From Flaccisagitta enflata (lineage: Eukaryota; Chaetognatha; Sagittoidea; Aphragmophora), in assembly GCA_965153355.1 (NCBI GenBank), contig OZ231128.1, forward strand, positions 37,758,001 to 37,822,000: a stretch of DNA of 64,000 nt. Direction: 5' to 3'. The first letter of the stretch is position 1, and the number at the start of each line of letters is the position of its first letter. The translations under genes and the position numbers were made by a program. This document shows positions 22,961 through 54,831 of the stretch, piece by piece. Under the pieces are notes generated by a model that searched no databases, was not told where the DNA came from, and saw only the letters and a list, made by a program, of their open reading frames with translations.

Positions 22961-22966
22961 CGTTTG

Positions 22967-23008
22967 TCTCTCTCTCACTCTCTCTCTCTCTCTCATTCTC
23001 TCTCTCTC

Positions 23009-23101
<93 letters not shown>
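22967..23101. repeat. (CT)n microsatellite
   Basis: About 130 bp of CT with few interruptions. Confidence 0.98.
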
Positions 23102-23104
<3 letters not shown>

Positions 23105-23237
23105 CATTCTGTCTCGACTGTTTTTCTTTCTGTCTTTTTTTCTCCTTCCTTTCCAATCATTTTCAGTTTTTGCTCATTAGTTGCCTTTTGGTTCATCGAG
23201 TATTCTTTTCGCGCTCAACCAAGTCTCACCTTCAGGG

Positions 23238-24349
<1,112 letters not shown>

Positions 24350-24488
24350 AAAAATATTTGTGACCTACCGACCGACAGATCGGCTTGTAGAGCCGCGTGT
24401 CCGCGACAAAAATTTTTTTTTAAAAAAATCCTGCTTTGAACGACTACCGAGTAATAAATATATCTTCGCAAACTCACTCACATATTCA

Positions 24489-24723
<235 letters not shown>

Positions 24724-24729
24724 GCGTGC

Positions 24730-25640
24730 ACGCAGAATAATTTGCATGAGTGTTATCGTCGCAATATCGTTGGAGTATTCGAGAAGAAACGAGGATGAAC
24801 GTTCAGAAAAAAAAAACCTTTTTAACATGATACAATAGAGAATGTCATTCATCTAACACGTTTCGCATAAAGGCTCTTTGAGGGATGATCTGAGGCAACA
24901 AAAAAATGAATAGTATTTTGAATTCATAACTCTATGAAAGACGCAGAAATGTCACCTACGATTTTCCAAAGTTCTTTTCAATGACATGATCCATGGCAAA
25001 TGCCAGAGTTGAGATTTGAAGGAGAGAGTCTCTGCAAATGGTAGCAAGCTCAAAGACCAGTTAAAGATAAAAAATCCTGACTTACTGACTGTCTGACTTA
25101 CTCACTAATTGCCTGTTTTCACGAAAACTTCATGAGTCATGACTTCATGAAGACTCCTCTTGTTTTCCTTCTTTAATCATTTAATACTCTTTTATAAAAT
25201 ACCAGCAACTCACACATTATGAACTTATGGCGGACGCCACTGGTTACTATTATGAACCAAAGGACGGAGACGGCAGATCGACCTACGGACAAAGCCTCTT
25301 ATTGATTCACCAAATCGGGACTAAAAGCAAAGAAACGGGAAGGCATAAATTGTAGGTCGGCAAAGTCGGTGGAAGGTACAACTACAAGCATATCTCCTTT
25401 GGGCATAATCACAACGAAAACGAGAGGAACCCCACGTAGGAAGAGGAAGTGGATGTGGAAGAAGAGATGAGAGAAAAGAGAAGAGAAGAGAAGAGAGGAA
25501 AAGGAGTCGAGGGAGGTGGGAGAGGGGGACAAAGAGTTTTTGGGGCACGATCATTATTTTACGAAAAAAAAGTTCATCCATCAAATTTCGTTTGACAGTT
25601 ATGAGAAGAAGCGAGTCTCTACCTGGAGAGAAAACAAGAA
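24730..25640. other. Stretch without supported gene
   Basis: It contains a decayed fragment of the CAAGGCC-hairpin family at about 25258-25328 (GGACAAAGCCTCTTATTGAT then CGGGACTAAAA). The remainder has no recognised exon or RNA gene. Confidence 0.45.
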
Positions 25641-25642
25641 AG

Positions 25643-25648
<6 letters not shown>

Positions 25649-25708
<60 letters not shown>
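25649..25708. repeat. (GA)n microsatellite
   Basis: 60 bp of GA. Confidence 0.98.
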
Positions 25709-25710
<2 letters not shown>

Positions 25711-25744
25711 TGGCGCCATTAAATAAAACAAACGTCGCCTAAAA

Positions 25745-25963
25745 CAAGGCCGGATACCAGACCAACAAGTAATCGCTTGCGAGTGGGCAGGAGAAGTTGT
25801 GGTAACAGGGGCAACACCTTGGGCCTGTAATCTGAATTGGCAGAGGGAGTAATTATCAAAAATCACTGTTTTGGCCAATACCCCGTCATCCAAACTTTCG
25901 ACCCTCAGACAGACCAACTAACCTACAGACACAGTCTCAAATAGAGTAGCTTGGGAAGCGACT
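25745..25963 (+). mobile_element. CAAGGCC-hairpin element, divergent
   Basis: It begins CAAGGCCGGATACCAGACCA. The interior is altered (GAGTGGGCAGGAGAAG), and it ends CAAATAG, AGTAGCTTGGGAAGCGACT and AAAC. The stem has one mismatch. Confidence 0.7.
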
Positions 25964-26014
25964 AAACAAGCTAAAAATTGCCAAAGGGGTACTCATAAAT
26001 CGGAGCGTTTTTGA

Positions 26015-26106
26015 GCTTTTTGAGCTCACTGCTCCTGCCAAAATGCCCCAGTGACGTTTTCTTTAACTCCCCCTATCCACCCTCACACGACTACGGTAGC
26101 CGTGTA
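26015..26106 (-). mobile_element. CAAGGCC-hairpin element fragment, cut at the retrotransposon side
   Basis: ACTGCTCCTGCCAAAATGCC, CTATCCACCCTCACACGACT and ACGGTAGCCGTGTAT are typical interior sequence. After GTGTAT the usual CCGGCCTTG is replaced by TAACCAACATATATATAT, the 5' flank of the retrotransposon ORF, which marks a likely insertion or deletion junction. Confidence 0.65.
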
Positions 26107-26128
26107 TTAACCAACATATATATATGAG

Positions 26129-26881
26129 ATGATTGCAAAGGCGGCGATGGAAAGGTTAGAAAGGAAGAGAAAGGAAATGAGAGAAGAAAGGGAACAATGG
26201 GAAAGAGAAGCAGAAGAAAGGGAGAAGAGATGGAAGGAAGAGAAAGAAAAGTTCGAGCAGGATATGAAGACGAGGCAGGAAGAACTAGAGAGCTACTACA
26301 CCACGAAGGAGGGATGGTTCAAACAAAAGGAGCAGGAAATGCAAGGAAAAATGGATGAGATGCAGGAAAAGATGAATAACTGGTCAAAAACAGTTACGGC
26401 CAGAGAGGGAGAGGCAGAAAAGCTGGCGGGAGATTGTTGCCTCTATGTAAGGAAATTCGGAAAGAACTTAGTGTTCAAGGCAACGGAAATCTATAACTCG
26501 ACTAGGAACGTTCTTCTGAAGAATGAGGAAAGCTTGGAGAAACATTTGGCGGCAGTCAAAGCAACAGGGCAAGAAGTACCGATGATGTACATTAGAGGAG
26601 AAGGTATGAACGATGCAAGGTTGGACTTAAACGTCGATATGGCACCACCTATAGGGATGAACCTGGAAGAGATCGGAACGGCGGGTCCATCGAGCTCGGA
26701 GAGGCTGGAGGAGTCATTCCCCCGGATACGCTCAGTGGGAGAAGAGATCGCTACGTTGGGAAAAGCGCCGGAACGGGTCCAACGGGCAATGATGAAACGT
26801 CAAGCGGCGGACGAGCAGAGGAGGAAGAAACGGGAAGAAGAGGAGAAGAAGAAGAGGGAAGACGATCGCGGGCCCACGTAA
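26129..26881 (+). CDS. Retrotransposon ORF1 (truncated or divergent), coiled coil
   Basis: A 250-residue frame rich in Glu, Lys and Arg. Residues about 1-100 (for example MERLERKRKEMREEREQWER) read as a long charged coiled coil. A folded-looking segment follows (GDCCLYVRKFGKNLVFKATE, then LLKNEESLEKHL), then a basic/acidic tail ending KKREDDRGPT. No zinc knuckle is visible. It lies directly upstream of, and overlaps by about 85 bases, the endonuclease-RT frame, which is the usual place of ORF1 (RNA-binding gag-like protein) in non-LTR retrotransposons. The N-terminus is probably missing, because the element abuts a broken dispersed repeat at 26106. The start codon choice is only the first Met. 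Confidence 0.6.
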   Translation: MIAKAAMERLERKRKEMREEREQWEREAEEREKRWKEEKEKFEQDMKTRQEELESYYTTKEGWFKQKEQEMQGKMDEMQEKMNNWSKTVTAREGEAEKLAGDCCLYVRKFGKNLVFKATEIYNSTRNVLLKNEESLEKHLAAVKATGQEVPMMYIRGEGMNDARLDLNVDMAPPIGMNLEEIGTAGPSSSERLEESFPRIRSVGEEIATLGKAPERVQRAMMKRQAADEQRRKKREEEEKKKREDDRGPT

Positions 26882-29762
26882 CGTCGGAGATACGGCTGTT
26901 ACTGCCGTATCCTTCAACACGAATGGTAACCCAAACAGAAGGCTGCGACTGATGGAATTTTTAGAGGGGGAGGGGCGGGATAGTATCGTTCTGTTGCAAG
27001 ATGTAAGGCTGGGAGAGGAGCAGGAAATGGAAAATAGAACTCATGAGTGGACAGTTAAAGGAGTGGAGAAGAGAGGAGCAGTGGGAGGAGTAGCAATTGG
27101 GGTTCCAAGAGGAAGCGAGGTGGAGGAAGTAGGAGAACCGGAGAGGGAGTGTCAGATACTTAAAGCAACAATAGATGGGAGGAAAATGGTCATCGGCAAT
27201 ACTTATATCCGCCCAGGGGAAGAGGTGAGGAAGGGTTGGCTTGACAGAATCAGGGAGGAGGAGAAAAAGGAGAAAGGGGCGATGGTGATAATGGGGGGCG
27301 ACTTTAACGCCCCCTGCAGAAATACAGGCTCAGCGTCACACACCAGAAGGGGAGAGAGAGTGGAGGAGGAGATGGAAAAGCGAGGATGGACAAACGTGCC
27401 AACTGACAAACCAACATTCTACAGCAACTCGACGGCGGGAACGAGTGTACTGGATCATTGGTTTATAAATGGAGAAGCGAGGAAAAGGATAGAGAAGGCG
27501 GAAACCCGCGAAGACTGGGGATCGGATCACAGGGCCATCCAAATTAGATGGAGGAGTTCAGCGCTATCGGGGAGGATGAAAATAAAAGTAATCTTGAGAT
27601 GGAAGCAGAAGGAAGAGATAAGGAAGGAAATGGAGAAATTACAAAGATTGGACGAATGGCCATCAGAGGAAGAGATAGAGGAAAGAGCAAAAGAGTTAGA
27701 GGAAATCGTGATAAGGGCGAGGGAAGTGGCGACAGTGGAGAAATGGAAACGTTACAGCGAGGGAGTAATGTTATCAAAAGAAACAACGGCGGCGATCGCG
27801 GAAGCAAGGAAGTGGGAGAGGAGAAGAAGAGGGGACCGGGAGGAGAACAGCGAAATAAGGGAGGAGAACAGGAAGCAACATAACTTCTGGAGCAGAAGAG
27901 TAAGGAAGTTGATCCGACAAGACAAGGAAGAAAAAGTAAGGAAGGAGTATGTGAAGGGGATGGAAAGAAAAGACCCGAAAGAGCAGTGGCGGGTTATAAA
28001 CAAGGCACTGGGAAATGAGAGGTGGAATAACGGGATGAAGGCGAAATTAAAAAGAGAAGATGGTACGACGGCGGAGACCCTGAAGGAAGAGTTGGAGATC
28101 CACAAGGAAAGAATGAGAGCTACATGCGCCGTTCCAATCAGTGACCACTACGACGATGAGTTCAAGAAAGAGGTGGAAGAGAAGAATGAAAGAGACAAGG
28201 AAGTACTGGAAGTACTGAGAGAAAGGAAAGAGGAAGAGGGCGACGACTTATTCGAAAGATGTTTTATCACTAAGGAGAAGCTGGATGAAATAATAGGGAG
28301 TTTGAAGAAAGGGAGCGCGCCGGGGGAAGATTCAGTCAAGCACGAAGATTTAAAGACAACGCCGGACGAGTGGAGGGAGGCATTCAGGGAGCTGACAAGG
28401 AGATGCTTGGAGAGGGGAGTGTTCCCAAAGGTATGGAAGAAGGCGTCGGTGAGAATGCTCCTTAAAAAAGGGCGCGACCCGGCGAAGAGTGAGTCCTACA
28501 GGCCAGTGTCGCTACTCTCATGCACCGGCAAATTATTCGAACGCACGTTCGGGGAGGCGATTGACGGCATTTTGGAGGAACTGGGAGTGTTGCAGGAGAG
28601 ACAAGGAGGCTTCCGGAAGAAGAGGTCGACGACAGAGGGCATCGTACAGTTAGTAGAGGACGCGAAACATGGGATAAAGAATAATGGAGTTACGGTATGT
28701 GCGTTCCTCGATATCGCCAAAGCCTTCGATGGGCTTTGGCATTCGGGGATCAGGAGGAAGATGATCGACGCGAGACTACCGAAGAAGTTGGTGCGAATTC
28801 TGAGTTCATTCCTCTCAGACCGGAAGATGAAGATAATACAAGACGGAGAAGAAAGTGAAGAATTCGAGCCGGAGGCGGGGACCCCCCAAGGGGGAATCAA
28901 CAGTCCCCGCCTATACAATATATTTAAGAGCGACGTGCCAGAGAACCGACACCACGCGGAATCGTCCGCGGAATCGTCTTATATCTTCGCCGACGATTTG
29001 GCCGCATGGTGTGTAGCGTATACGACAGAAGAAGCGACAAGAATCCTGCAGGAGACAATAAGACACTTCGAGTGGTGGTCAAGTCGTTGGCGCATGAGGC
29101 CGGAGACGGCCAAGAGTGCGCTTTTGTTAATAACCCATAATGCGACACAGAGAAGGAAAGATGCAGTGATTGAAATGATGGGACAGAGAATAGAAAGGAA
29201 ATCGTCAGCCACATTTCTTGGTTGTAAGATCGACGAATGGCTAAGTTGGAAGGAGGAAGTGGAGGGAATCATCAGGAAGGCAACTCCAAGGGTCTATATG
29301 GTGAATAGACTGGTCCCAGCGTTCAAGAAGACTCCGGATTTGATTTATGGAGTGTTGGATACTATGGTATATAGCACCCTAAGATACTCGGCACCGGCAT
29401 ATCTGGACGCGAAGGAGTTCATTTGGGAAAAAATAAATAGGTTGCAACAGAAGGCGCTGAAGCTGCTAAACGGATTCCCGCCGCACATGAGCCAGCGGGC
29501 GGTGCTGGAAGACGCAGGAAGAGTACCACTGAGAGACAAACTGAGAATTCAGGGGAAGAGAATGGAGGGAGTAATGAGGAACAATCCGAGGGCAGGAGGA
29601 CTGGCGCTGAGGACGGCGAACTATGGAGTGGGAGACAGGCGTCCGCCTACACTCTTGCAACATTACATGCGGGATGAATATTGTAGAATGAAGGAGGGTG
29701 GTGACTGTGTGCACTGTAGAGTCTTCTCATATCATCCTTGCGTTAAAAACAGGGAGACGTGA
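26797..29762 (+). CDS. Non-LTR retrotransposon ORF2: endonuclease and reverse transcriptase
   Basis: An intact frame encodes an apurinic-type endonuclease and a reverse transcriptase, which together copy element RNA into a nicked chromosomal site. The endonuclease domain begins at VSFNTNGNPNRR (about 26909), upstream of the first Met codon (26952), and continues VLLQDVRLGEEQ, NTYIRP, GGDFNAP and WGSDHRAI. RT motifs are SYRPVSLLSCTGKLFE, FLDIAKAFDGLWH, GTPQGGINSPR and the catalytic FADDLA (about 28985). The C-terminus carries a Cys cluster (CRMKEGGDCVHCRVF). No RNase H is seen. From Met 26952 it is 936 codons without a stop. Codons are extremely purine-rich (GAG, AAG, AGG). I would place it in a Jockey-like group of LINEs, with low certainty on the clade. 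The frame is +1 relative to ORF1 and open from 26797 without an ATG in the overlap. Confidence 0.9.
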
Positions 29763-31706
29763 GAGTGGAATGGAGGGTGAAGCTGGAGTACGAAACGGAA
29801 TGGAGGAGAGGTCCGAAATGAAAGAATGAAATGAAGGGAAAGTGACAAGTACTCTAACCCTCTCTCTCCCCTTCTCCCTTCTTCAACCCACTCTCCAGGA
29901 CTCACCAACGAACGGGGGGCTGTCAATCGTCCGGGGAGTACACGACGTCCAGAAGCTGGAGAAGAATCCCCCCCCGGCGAAGGTGGGTCCGGCGCCGACG
30001 GAGACGCCGCCGCCAAAGCCGCAAAGGAAGGGGTACGGATGCAAGAAGTCGACGGCAGGGAAAAGCGGAAGTAGGGCGCTACGTTCGTCGACGACGTCAG
30101 AAGAAGGGAAAGAAGACGACGAGAACAAAGAAGAGAAGATGGTTCTGCTCCCAGTGGAAATAGGAGAAGAAGAGGGGGAAAGGAAAGATAGAACGAAGAA
30201 GGAAAGAGGAGGAATGACCAGCACGCCAGCGGAAGGAGGAGGAACACGCGATTCAACTTCGAAATGAAGATGGAGGAAGGAGTAATAGGGTCGCCGGCAC
30301 TGTCGCCGGTCTCTCATATGACACCAAGTCAACGACGTCGGGAGAGGCCTCGGCGGAGGAAGAAGAGGGACGCAGCGGGAACGGAGGGACGGCACCTTAC
30401 ACCCCGTCGGAGTCACAGAGCCCGAATGAGGTGAAGCCGAAGGAAGAGAAGGGGGTGGCGGGATCATCCACGACGCCAACTAGTTCACCGACCAGCTCGC
30501 TAACCAGCTCACAATTAAAGTCGAAGGAAGAGAAGGAGGAGACGGGATCATCGATGACCACAACCAGCTCGTCAACCGGCTCGTCGACCGACTAGTTCAC
30601 AAACGGCGACGGCGGACACGGAAACGGGATCGGCGGAAGGAGGAAAAGAAGGGGAGGAAGCTAAGGAGGAGAACTCTTCTACACAGGAGGGAGGAGAAGA
30701 AGAAGAGGGGCTGACGGAATACTCAAACACGGAAGAAGAGGACGAGATATTCCGGGCCGGCGAATCACTCCGTCACGTCATTGAGGAAGTGAGGAAGGGG
30801 CATGGAAAGGTGGAGACGGAGATGAAGAGCCGAAGTTGAAGGCAGAGGCCGCCATAAAGGCAGCAATGGCGAGAGAAAAGGCGAGAACAAGAAAGAAGAG
30901 GAGCGGATAGCGGATTCGGAATGGCAGACGAGATGGAGAGAGAGTGGTGGGAGCATGGAATCCAGCACTTCGAGGCAAATAAGATCGGGGAGTTGCTGGA
31001 CGCGGACGCACAAGAATGGAGAAGAGGAAAGCTGATGAGAGAAGAAGACAGAGAGGCGCACATAAAGAAGTTCAAGGAAACGCTAGAAGTGGTAGGAAGG
31101 GGCAGGAGGGCGATGAGGATGTGGGGAGGCTGGCTGGACGGAATGAAAAAGCCAGATGGACAGGAAGGGGCAAAGGGGTTCAACGAGTCGGTGGAATTGG
31201 TGAAGACGGCACTAAATTCGGCGGGAGATGCACTGGAGGAGGTGGAAACACAGATGGGAAACAACACCGAGGATATGAAGAGAAAGGGAGGGGAAACGGA
31301 AGATGAGAAGAAGCTCGATGAGTCCCTGAAGCTGTGGGAACGAGGCAGGAAGAGATCGGTGGCCATGGTACTGGAGCCACACATGCGAGACCTGTTGAGG
31401 GAAACGGAAGAGGGAAGAGAGGAGGAAGAGAGGGCGGCGGAATCCAGCGAAGGAGAAGACGACGTCAAGATCAAGAGCGAACGAGGCGTCGATGGGATGA
31501 AACAAGAGGATCAAGAAGAATCAAGCGAAGGAGAAGAAGGATTCAAGACAGGAGGCGAGCGAATGGGCGTCGGCGAAGAAAGAAGAAAGCGGAAAATAAA
31601 GAGGGAAGAAGAAACAATCGAGCGAACGAGAGAGATACTTGGACGAACAAAGAAGAAGAGAAGAGAAAGAAAAAGTCGCCCGCCGAGAAATGGCGAGCCG
31701 ACATGA
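29763..31706 (+). pseudogene. Broken purine-rich ORFs downstream of the RT, possibly a second gag-like ORF
   Basis: Frames in sequence on the plus strand resemble one degraded protein. 29842-30267 is Pro/Ser/Glu-rich. A second frame to 30592 carries repeated TTSSSTGSSTD-like serine and threonine stretches. A third frame, about 30595-30837, includes EYSNTEEEDEIFRAGESLRH. A fourth, 30921-31706 (261 codons), includes EREWWEHGIQHFEANKIGEL and MRMWGGWLDGMKK, with a very basic tail. Strand bias and purine-rich codons match the adjacent RT frame. I infer that this belongs to the same or a neighbouring copy of the retrotransposon (3' ORF, or ORF1 of a tandem copy). No recognised domain. Confidence 0.45.
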
Positions 31707-32629
31707 ACAATGAGCGAATCGTGTTGTTACCTTTAGTAGATTTAGATACTCAAGAAATAATGCGAGTTTATTTTTGTTCCGTTATTCGTTGCTTAGATAT
31801 GCATCTAGTATTAGTATAGAAAGCTTCTGTGATTGCTAGGCTATCACTTTTTAGTGATATTATTAAAACTTTTTTGAGGCGAGGTCCGTGGAGACTAGAA
31901 GAAGGGAGGGGGAGAGCGGGATTGTAGACGGGCCTCGCTTTGGTCGTTTATATTGACTCTGCGAAAATAGATGTAAGTTGTCTCAAAGTTGTCTCTCTTT
32001 CTCTCTCAAACACATGAGTGAAAACTAAAACAAAAGACACTCGTCTTGTTTGTCTCTGTTGCTAAAACTCAAATTAATTAGGGAATTTTTCCATTCGGTC
32101 AGAATCCCAGGATGAAAATATCTCAAAGTAAAAAAAAATATGAACCAATCCTTGTTATAAAAAAAGTAAAGCACAAGAATAGGATATTTACCAGAAATGA
32201 TGGCTGTCGCCGTAAGGAAAAAAAGTTGTAAGCATTGGTTACTTTTCAACTTTAACTTCAGTGACTGCAATTTTTTTAGCTACGTGCACGCGACTCTGTT
32301 GTTAATGGTTAGCATTTTTTTGTCGTTTTACACCATTTTAATGTTGGCAATGGTTAGCTTTTTTTTGTCGTTTTACACCATTTTAAGTCATTGTTCTTCA
32401 AAAATTTTATAAATGTAAAAAAACCTTTGATCATATATCTTGAAATCCCATAGCAAGTTGATGGATAACCATAATTTGAAGGGGCTTAGAGAGCCTTAAA
32501 TCAATCTACAGATTATGACTAATACACTACAATACCAGTACTGGCCGCTGTCGCTGTGAGGAAAAAAGTCATTTTTCACCTTAGTCACTGCAATTTTTTT
32601 TATTTTTTTTGGTCAAATCAAGAACAATT
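31707..32629. other. Non-coding; short repeats
   Basis: Likely 3' flank or UTR of the retrotransposon to about 31960. A hairpin-end fragment of the dispersed family (AGCTACGTGCACGCGACTC) lies at 32279. A two-copy repeat of TTTTTTGTCGTTTTACACCA lies at 32314-32388. The stretch 32396-32520 is a diverged direct repeat of 33745-33890. Confidence 0.5.
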
Positions 32630-33110
32630 GTATGTATTGATTGCACTGAAAATCGGAGAGAAAAATAGGACTGAGCCACAAGAGCTAGATTAGCTAAAAT
32701 GCGCAAAATCACTCAGCCAGACATCTAGCTATGCTCACTGATTTGCTTTCTTGTATTTGCATGCTCACATAGAAACATTTATTGATTTATCCCATTAAAA
32801 ATCAAAAGAAAAAAAAACAGCATAAAGAGCTAAGTGAGCTAGAATACTTAAAAAAACCCTCAGAGATGAGCAGCTATGCTCACTGACGTGCTTTTTTTGC
32901 AGCTGCTTGCTTAAACATGTATCAAAATATTTATTCATTTATCGCATTTGAAATCAGAAAAAAAACTGAGCTGAATGAGCTAAATGAGCTAGAATGCTCA
33001 AAAACACCCTCACAGATGAGCGCCTATGCTCATAAACATGTTTTCTTGTATTTGCATGTTTAAATAAACATAAATACCCTCCTTTATTGATCCTACTTAA
33101 AATCAAAATA
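32630..33110. repeat. Tandem repeat, unit about 145-150 bp, just over 3 copies
   Basis: Units start near 32632, 32777, 32931 and 33081 with TTTATTGATTTATCCCATTA-like sequence. Each contains a run of GAGCTAAATGAGCTAGAATG followed by CCTCACAGATGAGC and CTATGCTCAC. The copies are diverged. Confidence 0.75.
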
Positions 33111-34870
33111 AATTGAAAAAAATTCAATTTGAGTTTTTCATAAATGAATCCTTAAAAAATATTTGTTGTATAGTATTCTGCTTGGCGCCAAATGAAGGAG
33201 AATTATCAAATTTACTTACCCTATAAATTTCATCAGAAGCCTAAGTCAGCCCTATAAGATCCCTAACTTCTGCACAAGAAAATGAAAACCATGTTTCTTT
33301 GGAATATATCATGAGTTGAAGACTGACTTTGACTTTTTTTCCCAATCACTGTTCCTGCCCACCTGCATGCGACTTTGGTAGCCGTGTATACGGCCTTGTT
33401 TTGTAGTCAATTGGAAGGGAGGAGGGAGGAAAGGAAAGATGTCATCCAAAAGATGAGAGGGAGGAAAGAATGGAAGGAAGGAAGGAAGGAGAGAGGGATT
33501 ATTTAGTCTGTACAATGAAGCGTGCAAGTGTTGGCCTGTTGGGCTTGCTACAAACTAATTTGCAAATTGCTGTCCTCAAAAAATTACTAAGCAACCTTTA
33601 AGTTCACTGTCAATATTCATTTTTCAATGCTTTTATTGGTATCTTGATTATTCATCAAACAAAATTAGATCAATCAGATAACCAGAATTGTTCAACAAAT
33701 ACTTCAAAGTGCAAACATGTATTATATCACTTTCAAGACTTTCGTTCTTCAAAATTTTTTATAGAAAAAAAAAACCCTTGATCAATTATCTTGAAATCCC
33801 ATCATGGCAAGTTGATGGCAAACCATAATTTGAAGGGGCCAAGAGAGCCTCGAAGCAGCTTTGCAACATTCTGCAGATAATGATCAATGTTTTATGACAT
33901 TGATAGTGTCCTTTGGTAAAAAGGTCAAATTGAGTGACCAATGCTTGTAATTGTTTTTTGGGCTCTTCTCAAATCATCCTTGAAGTGCTCTTTAGAAAAA
34001 GTGAAAAATTCAAGATTTCTTCACACTGCATTTTACTTTGCGATTTCACACTTTCCAACTCAAACTTGATGGACCAACAGAACCATTGCAATATGGGATG
34101 GACAAATTAGTCCTTTACAATAATGCATTGATACAATTTAAGACTGGGTAAGCTGTATTTATCTTGATAATTTCAACAGCTTCAAAATCCAGTCAGTAGA
34201 TTTGTCAGCCTGTCCACTACTAGAAATCGCTGTTGGCCTGTCGGTTTTGTTACAAACCAATTTGCACATTGCTGTCCTCAATTAATCATCAAGCGATCTT
34301 TGTATTCACTGTCAATATCTCAAAATTCAAATTCGCATATCTCAGGAACTATTTGAGTTAGCCCAATGAAATTTTGCGTGGTAGGTATCTGGATCAAGAG
34401 AGTCCTTTGTCTAAATTCTGATGCAACCTAAAGAATGTCGAGCAGTGCTACCAGACCAACCAGCCTACCAGACAAAAAAAATGAAAAAGTCGCATAACTT
34501 TTGAATGCCTTTTCCGATTTGGCTGAAATTTTGCATGAAAGCTCTTGAAGAGGATCTACATCAATAGTATTAAGAAGAACTTAGCAGAAAAAAGTTTTAC
34601 TACACTGCCCAACCAACCAAAATTAGTGCTTATAGAGATTTTCTGAAAATTCCTGAAATTTCGATTTTTTATACTGAAACTTCCTCAGACTATTGCGTTT
34701 AAACATAATTTGAAAAAAAATATTGTCATATTGATTTTATCACTACCATAAGCATTTTTTTGTATAATTTGTGTACAAAATACGTCTAGTTAATCTTAAT
34801 TTGCATAAAAAATGAGCTCAGTTAACGAAATTCATCTATGGATTCGTAAATGAGACTTCATCAGCTATAC
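33111..34870. repeat. Old interspersed repeats, no gene
   Basis: It includes a fragment of the CAAGGCC-hairpin family (about 33345-33397, antisense: CATGCGACTTTGGTAGCCGT, ACGGCCTTG). It also has direct repeats 33531-33620 versus 34232-34320 (TTGGCCTGT, TACAAACTAATTTGCAAATT, GCTGTCCTCAA). No splice-supported coding frame was seen. Confidence 0.5.
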
Positions 34871-34980
34871 AGGGATGTATAGTTTTGTTGAATTTGAATC
34901 ATTGAAATAATGGCTAATTCTAACCCTGCCAACTTGCCGTTTCTTGACATTTGCCAAATTGAAGTTGAAACCATAGGCGG
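34871..34980 (+). pseudogene. Possible dead fucolectin-domain exon
   Basis: Just after CTATACAG, one frame reads GMYSFVEFESLK and stops. Another frame 10 bases on reads SNPANLPFLDICQIEVETIG. Together they resemble the end of a fucolectin (FTP) domain, where GRYVxV is followed by LxLCEVEV, as in the live copies 1 kb downstream (KLCEVEIF, GICEVTVV). A frameshift and a stop separate the halves. It is short enough to be chance, but the order and spacing are right. Confidence 0.35.
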
Positions 34981-35690
34981 TTTCTACTTGTGTATAAGAA
35001 GTTTTACACATTGCTGTGCTGGTTCCTTTGTGCGTCTGTCAATCCACTTATTGATTTGTCCATCAGTCCATCTAACATCTTTGAATTACTGGTTTTCTTT
35101 TGTCCTTTTTATGGTTTTTTAAGTCAGTTTGAATCATGAGAATTGAGTGTCTATATTAGTTGTATAATTGGTCCTGCCCTACCATTTGCGACCTTTGCAC
35201 TTTGTAGGGCTTGTTTTTATATAAAATTGATCATCCAACATGATTGCAGTAACCTAATATAAATATTAAGATCTAGTAACTAATTCGGTAACTTGCAAAA
35301 AAATCTGGTAACTATCTGGTAACCTGGAGAGGTTAAGCTGGTAACTTGGCCGAATTCAGTATTGGCCACTGAGTCCGAAAGACCGGCTACTAAGCATGTC
35401 GCAACCTAGAATAATTGCGGTTTGTCACTCAAGAAGGGCAAAAGACGCACAACAACAAGTGACAGACGAGCCAATGGATGGACAATTCCTCAAACAGAAT
35501 AGCCGATCCGCGTGATTCGGCATGTAACAAAAATCACCTAGAGGTCCCATAGAGATTCAGCATGTATGCAACCTAACCTCCCCGGGCTCACATCTAGCAA
35601 TTTGCTAGTAGCAAAACATGAAAGCCCGACAGCAAAATAGAGAGCATCGCATCGGGCTCGCGGGCTCGCTTTAAAATCAGGCCTTGTTTT
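34981..35690. other. Decayed mobile DNA upstream of the lectin gene
   Basis: A degenerate dispersed-element copy spans about 35020-35215 (GTCCATCAGTCCATC to TAGGGCTTGTTTTT). Another decayed one, about 35420-35530, ends in the stem GCCGATCCGCGTGATTCGGC. A hAT-end relative lies at 35590-35685 (CGGGCTCGCGGGCTCGCTTT, AAAATCAGG). The first exon(s) and promoter of the lectin gene should lie here or further left, but I could not identify them. Confidence 0.45.
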
Positions 35691-35693
35691 TTT

Positions 35694-35841
35694 AGTTGCG
35701 GACACGCAACTCTATAAGAGGCTTTGTCCGTCGGTTTGTCGGTCCGTCCGTTGGTCCGTCAGCACGAGTCGAAAAGTGGGAAAACGCGCATTTCCGCCCC
35801 TGCCCACCCGTCCGCAACTGGCGGCCGTGTATCCGGCCTTG
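35694..35841 (-). mobile_element. CAAGGCC-hairpin element, antisense, abutting a lectin exon
   Basis: The perfect hairpin AGTTGCGGACACGCAACT has a 7 bp stem (T:A replaces C:G of other copies). It is followed by CTATAAGAGGCTTTGTCCG, CACCCGTCCGCAACTGGC and CGTGTATCCGGCCTTG. Its T-rich flank TTTCTTTACAG is the acceptor of the exon starting at 35853. Confidence 0.85.
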
Positions 35842-35852
35842 TTTCTTTACAG

Positions 35853-54831
<18,979 letters not shown>

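Noticed and set aside
29842-30479. Minus-strand 198-codon Ser/Pro-rich frame
   Set aside because: Shadow of the purine-rich plus-strand retroelement ORFs.
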